Shown here one piece after another: positions 38,260 to 46,200 of a stretch of DNA of 64,000 nt. Numbering within the stretch: position 1 is the first letter of the stretch; every line of letters starts with the position of its first letter. The translations under genes and the position numbers were made by a program. The notes under the pieces were generated by a model, which saw only the letters and a program-made list of their open reading frames with translations, was not told the origin of the DNA and ran no database searches. The stretch comes from Prevotella sp. oral taxon 475. GTDB lineage: Bacteria; Bacteroidota; Bacteroidia; Bacteroidales; Bacteroidaceae. The stretch spans positions 1,838,001-1,902,000 of the forward strand of contig NZ_CP072334.1 in NCBI RefSeq assembly GCF_018127805.1, given 5' to 3'.

Positions 38260-38449
38260 GGCACCTGCCGAAAGCGCAAAAATGAGAGAAACAAGGCGGT
38301 GGCACCTGCCGAAAGCGTGAAAATGAGAGAAACAAGGCGGCGGCACCTGCCGAAAGCGCAAAAATGAGAAAGACAAGGCATTGGCACCTGCCGAAAGCGT
38401 GAAAATGAGAGAAACAAGGCGGCGGCACCTGCCGAAAGCGCAAAAATGG
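38260..38449. repeat. 41-bp tandem array, third locus (4.6 copies)
   Basis: Units start at 38260, 38301, 38342, 38383 and 38424. Each contains the dyad GGCACCTGCC (CGGCACCTGCCG in some copies) followed by GAAAGCG and CAAAAATGAGA or close variants. The period and the order (palindrome, then an A-rich stretch with AAAATG) match the other 41-bp loci, but the sequence is different. It lies between the divergent C10 protease and ATPase genes. Confidence 0.9.
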
Positions 38450-38482
38450 AAACAAACGTGATGGGGTCTGCAATTAAATGGC

Positions 38483-38490
38483 TACATTTG
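38483..38490 (+). promoter_or_regulatory. -7 box of the ATPase/DUF4435 module
   Basis: TACATTTG fits TAnnTTTG, 22 nt before the ATPase ATG and 34 nt after the repeat array. No -33 TTTG at the right distance; the array end occupies that position. Confidence 0.5.
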
Positions 38491-38511
38491 AACCAACAAA
38501 AAAATAACGCT

Positions 38512-39330
38512 ATGCAGAAATACGCAGACTATATTGAAGAGATTGAAATCGACTCGTTGTGGAGCGGTAGAAAACATGTGAAATGGAAACTCAACCGGCA
38601 GGTGAACGTCCTGAGCGGTGTGAACGGTGTAGGGAAAAGTACGATTCTCAATAAGGTGGTCAAGTGTTTGCCTCAGGGCGGCGACTTTGTCAGCAACCTC
38701 CTCAAGGGCGTCCATCTGAAAGTTCAACCTACGGATGCAACACGCATTCGCTACGACGTGATTCGCTCGTTCGACCGCCCGCTCATCAACGCCGAACTGG
38801 TTTCGAAACTGGGTCTGGTGATCGCCACCGAACTCGACTTCCAAATCTTCCAGTTGCAACGCAAATACTTAGACTATCAAGTGGACATCGGTAATCGCAT
38901 CATCCACGTTCTGCAAAGTGGCGCACCTGATGCCGCACAGCGAGCACAGGCCCTCAGCGAACCCAAAAAACGGTTTCAAGACCTCATCGACCGGCTTTTT
39001 GCCGACACCGGAAAGACCATCATCCGAACCGAAAACGAGGTGTGCTTCTCGCAAATCGGCGAAACCCTACGCCCCTACCAACTCTCCAGCGGTGAGAAAC
39101 AACTGCTCGTCATCCTGATGACCGTGCTTGTGGAAGACTGCTTGCCCTACGTCCTCTTCATGGACGAACCTGAGGTGAGCATGCACATCGAGTGGCAAAA
39201 GCAGCTCATCGACCTCATCCTCCAACTCAATCCCAACGTTCAGATCATTCTCACCACTCACAGTCCGGCCCTGATCATGAACGGATGGATGGACAAGGTG
39301 ACAGAGGTGTCGGACATCACCGTGAACTGA
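38512..39330 (+). CDS. AAA/ABC-type ATPase of a PARIS-like pair (AriA-like)
   Basis: A compact 272-residue ATPase of the SMC/RecF/ABC group. Motifs seen: Walker A GVNGVGKST (36-44), signature LSSGEKQ (191-197), Walker B VLFMDEPE (214-221) and H-loop TTHSP (248-252). Walker A and signature are about 150 residues apart, so there is no long coiled-coil insertion. The DUF4435/TOPRIM-like gene follows 19 nt downstream. An ATPase next to a DUF4435 protein is the composition of the PARIS anti-phage system (AriA-AriB), in which the ATPase senses a phage protein and releases the nuclease. This ATPase is clearly shorter than the AriA I recall, so it may be a minimal relative, or the pair may have another role. 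The ATG at 38512 follows a -7 box. Confidence 0.8.
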   Translation: MQKYADYIEEIEIDSLWSGRKHVKWKLNRQVNVLSGVNGVGKSTILNKVVKCLPQGGDFVSNLLKGVHLKVQPTDATRIRYDVIRSFDRPLINAELVSKLGLVIATELDFQIFQLQRKYLDYQVDIGNRIIHVLQSGAPDAAQRAQALSEPKKRFQDLIDRLFADTGKTIIRTENEVCFSQIGETLRPYQLSSGEKQLLVILMTVLVEDCLPYVLFMDEPEVSMHIEWQKQLIDLILQLNPNVQIILTTHSPALIMNGWMDKVTEVSDITVN

Positions 39331-39349
39331 ATCAACCCGGGCATACAAG

Positions 39350-40420
39350 ATGGCAAAAAGATTGCAAGAACAGTTGTCGTCGGCCTACTTCCAGGCGGCC
39401 AACAAAATGACGTCAAAACGCATGCCGCGACGCATCGTGGCTTACGTGGAGAGTTATGACGACATTTATTTCTGGCGAACGGTGCTGGCCGGTTTTGAAA
39501 ACAGCGATCGTTATTTCGAGGTGATGCTCCCCTCCCGGCAGGGGAGACTGGAACGCGGAAAGAAGGCTGCCCTGATGAGCCTGCTCGCCGAGAAGGTGGG
39601 CGAGAGCCTCATTGCCTGCGTCGATGCTGACTATGACTATTTTCTTCAAGGTGTCACGCCTTTGTCGTCGGCCATCCTCGACAATCCCTATGTCTTCCAC
39701 ACCTATGCCTATTCTATCGAGAATCTACAGTGCTATGCCCCCGGACTGCATGAGGTGTGCGTCGCCGTTACCCTCAACGACCGTTCTTTCTTCGATTTCA
39801 TAGGCTTCCTCTCTCGCTTTTCCGAAATCATCTTCCCTCTCTTCGTTTGGAACATCTGGCACTATCGCACAGGACGACATCGCGAGTTCACCCTCACCGA
39901 CTTCAACCGCGCAATAGAGCTCGGCCGATTTCCTCTACATCAATCCAAAGATGCCCTGTCACATCTGGCTCATAAGGTGGAACGAAAACTACAACAGCTC
40001 AAACGCCGACATCCGACCGCCGAGTCGATCTACAGCGAAGTGGAGGCCGATCTGCGCCGGTTGGGCCTCACTCCATCCACTACTTATCTCTACATCCAGG
40101 GACACCATCTCTTCGACACGGTTGTGCTTCCGTTGCTCACAAAGGTGTGCGACTGTCTTGTGCGCGACCGTGAAACAGAAATTCGCCGTTTATCCGTGCA
40201 CGCCACCCAAATGCGCAACGAACTCTCGTCCTACAGTCATTGCTTGACGGACATTGTCCCGATGCTGAAAAAGAACAAGGTATACACCGACTCCAAACCC
40301 TTCCGCCAGATTTGCAAAGACGTGCAGCGATTTCTCGACAAATCGACCCAGACAAATCCTTCCTTCATGAGCTGTGAACATCCATCGGGCAATAAAGACG
40401 TAGAAAACACGTTGATATAA
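39350..40420 (+). CDS. DUF4435 (TOPRIM-like) protein of a PARIS-like pair (AriB-like)
   Basis: A 356-residue protein. The N-terminal part matches DUF4435: RRIVAYVESYDDIYFWRTVL with Glu34, then CVDADYDYF with Asp92 and Asp94, and HTYAYSIENLQ with Glu124. The Glu plus Asp-x-Asp set is the metal-binding pattern of a TOPRIM nuclease fold. The C-terminal half is helical and charged and of unknown role. It is co-transcribed with the upstream ATPase (19-nt gap) and ends 5 nt before porT, so porT may be read from the same mRNA. In PARIS the AriB nuclease cuts host tRNA after release; whether this protein does so cannot be seen. No integrase or other mobility gene is nearby. Confidence 0.82.
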   Translation: MAKRLQEQLSSAYFQAANKMTSKRMPRRIVAYVESYDDIYFWRTVLAGFENSDRYFEVMLPSRQGRLERGKKAALMSLLAEKVGESLIACVDADYDYFLQGVTPLSSAILDNPYVFHTYAYSIENLQCYAPGLHEVCVAVTLNDRSFFDFIGFLSRFSEIIFPLFVWNIWHYRTGRHREFTLTDFNRAIELGRFPLHQSKDALSHLAHKVERKLQQLKRRHPTAESIYSEVEADLRRLGLTPSTTYLYIQGHHLFDTVVLPLLTKVCDCLVRDRETEIRRLSVHATQMRNELSSYSHCLTDIVPMLKKNKVYTDSKPFRQICKDVQRFLDKSTQTNPSFMSCEHPSGNKDVENTLI

Positions 40421-40425
40421 GCAGA

Positions 40426-41172
40426 ATGAAGAAAGTTGCATCCATATTATTCTGCCTGCTGATAATTACAGGAACGACGGTGGCACAGGAACGGAAAGTG
40501 GAAAATCGACCTTACACCGACTTGCGACCTTTCCACTTCGGCGTGGTTGTCGGGGCACATGTGCAAGACGTGGAACTCATGAACGTCGGACCGCAACCTT
40601 TTACACGGGAAGACGGAACGGTGGTGACAACCCACATCGCTGCCGACCAAGACCGATACGACCTTGGCTTTACCGTTGGCGTACTGGGCGAGTTTCGCTT
40701 GAGCCGGCATTTCCAATTCCGCATTGCTCCCGCCATGTATTTCGGCAATCGACACCTCGTTTTCAAGAATCTTCTTGAGACCAACGCCGCTGGCCAACCC
40801 ATCGAACAGCGGCAAGACCTGAAGACAGCTTATCTTTCGTCGGCTTTGAATCTGATTTTCGCTGCACCGCGTTTCAACAATCATCGCCCCTACGTCACGG
40901 TCGGGCTCAACCCCATGCTCAACCTCAGCGGTAGCGACCAGGCCATCCTTCGTTTCAAACGACACGATTTTTTTGCCGAAGTGGGCATCGGCTGCGATTT
41001 CTATCTACCTTACTTCAAACTGCGACCCGAGCTCAAGTTTATGTTCAGTCTCATCGACTGTCTCGACCCTCGGCATGCCGACCGCCAGAAAGACCGGAAT
41101 CTCGTGCCCTACAGCCGATCCGTACGTCAAGCCACCGGCAAAATGATAGCCCTCTCGTTTTATTTCGAATAA
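40426..41172 (+). CDS. porT: Type IX secretion / gliding protein PorT family
   Basis: A 248-residue predicted outer-membrane beta-barrel protein with a signal peptide (cleavage near TVAQ). The mature N-terminus (ENRPYTDLRPFHFGVVVGAHVQDVEL), the strand FQFRIAPAMYFGNRHLVFK and the C-terminal strand GKMIALSFYFE agree with PorT/SprT, needed for type IX secretion. It begins 5 nt after the DUF4435 gene, which places a housekeeping secretion gene directly behind a likely accessory module. The last codons and the stop form part of a long terminator hairpin. Confidence 0.78.
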   Translation: MKKVASILFCLLIITGTTVAQERKVENRPYTDLRPFHFGVVVGAHVQDVELMNVGPQPFTREDGTVVTTHIAADQDRYDLGFTVGVLGEFRLSRHFQFRIAPAMYFGNRHLVFKNLLETNAAGQPIEQRQDLKTAYLSSALNLIFAAPRFNNHRPYVTVGLNPMLNLSGSDQAILRFKRHDFFAEVGIGCDFYLPYFKLRPELKFMFSLIDCLDPRHADRQKDRNLVPYSRSVRQATGKMIALSFYFE

Positions 41173-41189
41173 CAAACGAGAGGGCTATC
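41145..41189. terminator. Terminator hairpin overlapping the end of porT
   Basis: GATAGCCCTCTCGTTT pairs with AAACGAGAGGGCTATC (16 bp). The loop contains the last porT codons and part of the stop. On the minus strand ATTTTG follows. It lies between convergent porT and the metallophosphatase gene. Confidence 0.75.
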
Positions 41190-41240
41190 AAGCAAGAAGA
41201 GATCTTATTGTTTTTCCGAAAACCTTTTCTCTTCAGAGCC

Positions 41241-42098
41241 TTATTCTTTCTTCCGGATTTTATTTTTCTCGAGGGTGAGTACGATTTTTCCCACGTAGAT
41301 AGCATTTTTACCATTCTGGTCGTCAGGAACAAGGCGTCCGTCCAAGTCGGGTGCGTAGTGCAGTTCCTGAAAGAACGTGTGCGAATGGCCGCCTAAGACG
41401 AGGTCGATGTCGCGCGAGCCGGCAATCATCTTCTCGTCGTCATCGCCACCAATACCCCACCCTAAGTGCGAGATGCAAATCACGACATCGCATTTCTTCT
41501 CTCGCTTCAGCATCCGAGCCATCTGCAAAGCCGTATGGGCAGGATCGAGGTATCGAGCCGAACCGTAATTCTTGGTCAACACCAATCCCTCGAGTTGCGG
41601 GTCGATGCCGAAAACACCAATGCGAATGCCATTGCGGCGAAGGATGGTATAGGGCTTGACGATTCCCTCGAGAGGCGTACCGGTGAAGTCGTAGTTGGCG
41701 CAGAGGATAGGAAACTTGGCTCGCTTGAAGATGCGCGCCATATTCTCCATACCGAAATCGAACTCGTGATTGCCCACCGTACTGGCATCGCAACCCATAC
41801 GATTCATCAACTCTATTTCCACATCTCCCTTAAAGAGCGTGTAGTAGGGCGACCCCTGCGAGAAGTCGCCGCTGTCGAAATACAGCAGATCGGGATGTTT
41901 TCGCCGCTCCTCTTTTATCATTTCCACCCGTCGCAGAAAACCACCCCGACCGGCAATAGCCGTATCGGCCAGGTTTTCGCTCAGTGGCATGATGCAGCTA
42001 TGGGTGTCGTTGGTGTGAAGAATCACCAGTTGCTTTTTCGCCATCGCCCCGAGAGCAAATAGGCAAAGCAGGAGAGAGAGAATTTGTTTTCTTTTCAT
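41241..42098 (-). CDS. 5'-nucleotidase, metallophosphatase half
   Basis: A 285-residue exported phosphoesterase equal to the N-terminal domain of UshA-type 5'-nucleotidases. Signal peptide ends at GAMA. Metal-binding motifs are complete: LHTNDTHS (Asp, His), DSGDFSQGS, GNHEFDFG, and later CISHLGWG and GGHSHT. It probably removes phosphate from nucleotides in the periplasm. The substrate-binding C-terminal domain, normally in the same chain, is the separate lipoprotein gene four bases upstream (42103-42867). The two are clearly one operon. Confidence 0.92.
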   Translation of the reverse strand: MKRKQILSLLLCLFALGAMAKKQLVILHTNDTHSCIMPLSENLADTAIAGRGGFLRRVEMIKEERRKHPDLLYFDSGDFSQGSPYYTLFKGDVEIELMNRMGCDASTVGNHEFDFGMENMARIFKRAKFPILCANYDFTGTPLEGIVKPYTILRRNGIRIGVFGIDPQLEGLVLTKNYGSARYLDPAHTALQMARMLKREKKCDVVICISHLGWGIGGDDDEKMIAGSRDIDLVLGGHSHTFFQELHYAPDLDGRLVPDDQNGKNAIYVGKIVLTLEKNKIRKKE

Positions 42099-42102
42099 CG
42101 AT

Positions 42103-42867
42103 CTATTCCATTGTTATTCGTCCTTCGATTTCGCCGCAGACGGGCACACCCTCTTTCATACACTCGCGAAAATAATTCATGATGAAATACCGCAAGTTGT
42201 TCTCTTCGGTTTGCGGCGAAACCAGGTCGGTGCCTTTTGTGAAAGCCGTCATCCCATCATTTCCTTGTACCACATAGTCGATGGTGGCAATGCGATACTG
42301 CGCCTTCGGATCGATAGGCTGTCCGTCGATGGTAGCGTTTCTGAGTTGTCCGTCTGCCGTGATGCGCATGCGCACACTGTGGCTCACACCTTCCCCGCCA
42401 CGGTGTGCTATCTGTCGGAAAAGTTGGAGTACTTCTTCACCTGTGAGGCTTACGAAGCAGATTTTATTTTCAAATGGGGCCACGTTAAGCACATCTCCCA
42501 CGGTGATGTCACCCTTTGTGAGGGAGGCACGCATACCGCCGATGTTGTAGACGGCGAAGTCGGGCTTCTCGCCGAACTGCTTACCGCCCCAAACGAGAAT
42601 GTCGGTAAGGAGGTTGGAGAGTTTACTCTCAGGTCTGCCAGCCGACATGTTGCAGGCAGCCTGTCCGACAACGGGCATCATCAGGCTGTCTACCTTTTTT
42701 TTATAGGGGGCAAGAAACGCTTTGGCCGAAGAGTCTTCCGTGGCATCAAAACGTTTGTCGATTAAGATTCGGGTGCGTTCCATGCCAGTAATGGCATAGT
42801 GCGAGGTGCACGCTCCTGCTCCAAGCAGGATCAGCGGAAGAACCAAAAGGGGGGTTGTTTTTCTCAT
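42103..42867 (-). CDS. 5'-nucleotidase C-terminal domain lipoprotein
   Basis: A 254-residue lipoprotein (lipobox GAC, Cys20) that equals the C-terminal, nucleoside-binding domain of UshA: ESKLSNLLTDILVWGG, VYNIGGMRASLTKGDITVGDVLNVAPFENKICFVSLTGEEV and YVVQGNDGMTAF. It contains no metal site and should need the metallophosphatase encoded just downstream for activity, so the enzyme is split into a membrane-anchored binding subunit and a soluble catalytic subunit. A good promoter (42942-42972) stands upstream. Confidence 0.9.
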   Translation of the reverse strand: MRKTTPLLVLPLILLGAGACTSHYAITGMERTRILIDKRFDATEDSSAKAFLAPYKKKVDSLMMPVVGQAACNMSAGRPESKLSNLLTDILVWGGKQFGEKPDFAVYNIGGMRASLTKGDITVGDVLNVAPFENKICFVSLTGEEVLQLFRQIAHRGGEGVSHSVRMRITADGQLRNATIDGQPIDPKAQYRIATIDYVVQGNDGMTAFTKGTDLVSPQTEENNLRYFIMNYFRECMKEGVPVCGEIEGRITME

Positions 42868-42941
42868 TCGTTTTCTACTGTATGTTTTTTCCTACGACAT
42901 GTAGCCTTTCCTATCCGCTTCTGCTATGTCGTTGGACCTTA

Positions 42942-42972
42942 CAAAGGTATGAAAAATGCGGAGAAACACAAA
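42942..42972 (-). promoter_or_regulatory. Promoter of the split 5'-nucleotidase operon
   Basis: Minus-strand TTTG (42972-42969), 19 nt, TACCTTTG (42949-42942). The stretch 42973-43239 beyond it shows no gene. Confidence 0.7.
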
Positions 42973-43239
42973 AAGGCCAGCCGCGATAGAACACGTTCTC
43001 GCTGTGCTTTTTGGGGCATTAAGCCTCCCGGAATGTTAAGAAACGGCAGTAAAAAGGTATCAAAAATCGTCTTCGTAATTCCTTGATAATCAGCACTCCG
43101 CAGAGGCGAAAAAGGAGATACGCAGAAAGTTTTGCCGAAAAGCGCATCTCGGTTGGGCGAGATTTAACAAATTTGTTACGGAAGGTTAATCATCAAGAGA
43201 ATCGCAAGACCTCTGTTGCCCTCCTGCCAATTCATCGAT

Positions 43240-43276
43240 AAAAAAAGAGAGCACACCTGCTCGGCATGCCCTCTTC
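43240..43276 (-). terminator. Terminator of the GH85 gene
   Basis: On the minus strand GAGGGCATG pairs with TGTGCTCTC (9 bp with G-T pairs), followed by TTTTTTTATC. Confidence 0.65.
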
Positions 43277-43293
43277 TCGATGTTAAATCATCA

Positions 43294-46200
43294 TTATCTA
43301 ACCAAAACTTTCTTTGTTGTTCCGTCGGCCAACTTGATGATGTTGATTCCTTTCACCAAGGCGTTCACCTTGATACCGTCGATGGTATAAATACCGGTCA
43401 CGGCGGCAGAACGATCGCTCTTCACGTTATCGATGCCTGTGGCCACAGCGGGCTTCATCGATATAGCCAAGATCGTGGGAACGTAGCCCGCATTGGTGCT
43501 GCGGAACTTGAGCGACTGAATCTTTCTGTTTCCGTCGACGGGCATCTTGTGCTCGAAGAGTCGGAATTCGTAACGACCGTCAATGTCGTCGGCCTTGAAT
43601 CCGCCACCCTTTTCTTTCTTGATGCGACCCAATCCCCAGAGAGCTGTTCCGGTGCTGTTGCCAAACCAATCGTCTATATTGAAACGTTCGGTCGTTCCTT
43701 GCCCACCGTCGTCGTAGATCGGAATTGCCATCAAGCTACTCTCGCCATTCGTACTGGTGGCTAAGATATGGAGTTCTTCAGCATTCTGGGGCTGTTCAAA
43801 CTCAAGCAATCCCCACGTGAATGTGGTTTTCAGAACCAGAGCATTGTTAGCGGTATAGTCGGCCAGCTGATATTCGTTGCCCGAGGTGGTGGTCACCACG
43901 CCCGTTTCGTCACTGATGGCACCTTTCTCCTGCACACCCGAAGTATAGAATACCCATCCTTGCTTGTCGAGCGTGCTGTTGGCATGCTCGTGGGCAGTCT
44001 TTGCTTCCACGATGACATCGGCATTCCAACCCTGTTTCACCTTAAGCGGAACAACGCTCGAAGTGGTTCCCTTGGCCTGTTCGAAAGCTTCTATCTCGGA
44101 AATCGAGGGGAAGAAGAAGGGATTGAGTGTAGAGACGATAGCCAGATATTTCGTTTTCCGGGCTTTCGGCAGGTAGTATTGCAGGGTGGAAACTTCTCCG
44201 AGGTCGTCGAAAGAGTGAACCGTTTCCCAGTCGACACCATTGTTGCTCACCATCACCTCAATCGTTTTGTTGACCAAACCTGCTACATCATTGTCGTTCT
44301 CGCCCCTGTTGTTATTGGGGATGCTGATCTTGATCTTCGAGAGATTCCACATGTCGGGAGCCTGGAACACAGCCCAGAAGTCTTGTTTGTGCTTGCACGA
44401 GGAGTTGATCACCTCCAAAGCCTCCTCAGTGGTGTTACCATCGGTGAGTTTGTGGGTGCGGAATATTTCGTAAGCAGCACCCGGCGAATAGTCGACAGCA
44501 TACTTACGCAGTTCTGCTTCCATACCCGATAGAATGTTCTTAGCCGTTGGATCGTCTACAATCACCGAGATACTGCGCTCTTTCACGGCCCCACCGTTGT
44601 CGATGGTCACCTTGATCACCGACGTACCGACGGTGTTCGAAGCAGTCACGGGGAAGGTTATCGTGCCCGAGGCGGCATCGTCTGAGAGAGCACCGATGGT
44701 CACCTGACCTTTCATCACACTGGCTTTGCAGTTAAAGAGCGAGGAACGGATGTCGCCGTTCAGGTCGTACTTCACTGTGACGGTCTGTGTCTCGCCGGCA
44801 TTGAGAATGAGTTGCTCGGGAGCCGTCATCGTCATGTTGCTGAAATCTGCGCCAAACACTTCGAATTCCCAGATTCTAAAGGTCATTCCTTCTTCCGAGT
44901 AGGGATTGAGTTTGACGTACCGCGCCCGCATGGGAGCGATGTTATCGGTCTTCACATTGTCGCGTTCGCGTCCGGTTTCATCTACGGCCGTAGTCCAGTT
45001 GACGCCATCTTCGCTCAGCATGATGCGGTATTTGTCGAAGTTCTCATTGTTCTCCGGACCAGCCTTGCAGTCGAAAATCTTGAAACCATAGATGCGATAA
45101 GAGCCCTGAAGGTCGATCACGCAGTTGTGATCCGTACCGATGCAGCACCATTTGCCCTCATAAGAATAAGGACTCTGCACGCCATCGATAATATTTTTGG
45201 GCGTTTCCTTCTCGTTGGTCGAAGCACTGAAGCTCTGTATCGACTTCTTCAAGGCCACGTTCTTCACTTGTTTGAATTCGGCCTCGTTCATCACGTCGCA
45301 CACCGTTACTTCTTTAGAAGATGTACCCACGCTGTTGGTGGCCTCGATGGTCACCTTCTGTTGTCCTTCTTTCAGGGCCTTTACCGATATTTCGGGCGTG
45401 GTGAGCGAAGCAGAGCTGCCACCTACGGGTTCTAAAGACGAAGGAAGCTTCCACTTCCAAGCAGTGGGTTTGCCTGTTCCTTTAGCCGATAGCACAATCA
45501 CATCGCCCACTTTAGCATATCCTTTACTGGTTTTTACGGTGATTGTCGGTGCGGTGAGTTTCGGATAGTCCACTTTCAGCACCTGCACATCCTTCTCCGT
45601 ACCATCTTTCATCACTGGAACCACGCGCACGTTGACATATTCATCCGTCTCGTTTCGCGCGAATTTAGGCACATAGAAAGCTTCATCGCGTGTCTGTCCC
45701 ACGAGTTTTTCGGTGCCATTTGCCGTTACGGTATAAACATCGAAGTGGTCAAGGTCGGCATTGTCTGCCCAATCCCAAGTAATACGCAGGTCGCCACCAG
45801 CCTCTAAAAGAGTTGTTTCGTTCTTCAGATTAGAGATTTCCATGGCCTTCGGTGCATAGTTGGCCGGCAGAAGGGCGAGTTCTCCCAATTGCAGTTTATA
45901 GTTCGACACTACACTGGCATTCTTGATGTTCAGAGCCACCATATAGATGGTTTTACCATTCACCTGTGTCAAGTCGTATTCGTCTACCGTCCATCCGTTA
46001 GACTCCGTTTTTGTAGCCCCCGAAAGAGTTACCATACCGTTGTTCACATCGCTTTCCGTGCCCAACCGCACCTCTACCGAGTTCTCCAAAGACGTTTTGT
46101 AGACCAGTCGCAGTTTACCACCATTGTCCACTTTGATTTGCGTTTTGTACAAACGAACAAGGTGTTCGCCGGGCTGAATGCTACCTTCTATCTTGATACT

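Noticed and set aside
43094..43125. Possible extra copy of the 41-bp spacer (CCGCAGAGGCGAAAAAGG)
   Set aside because: It is a single short match without a palindrome or period, so it may be chance.
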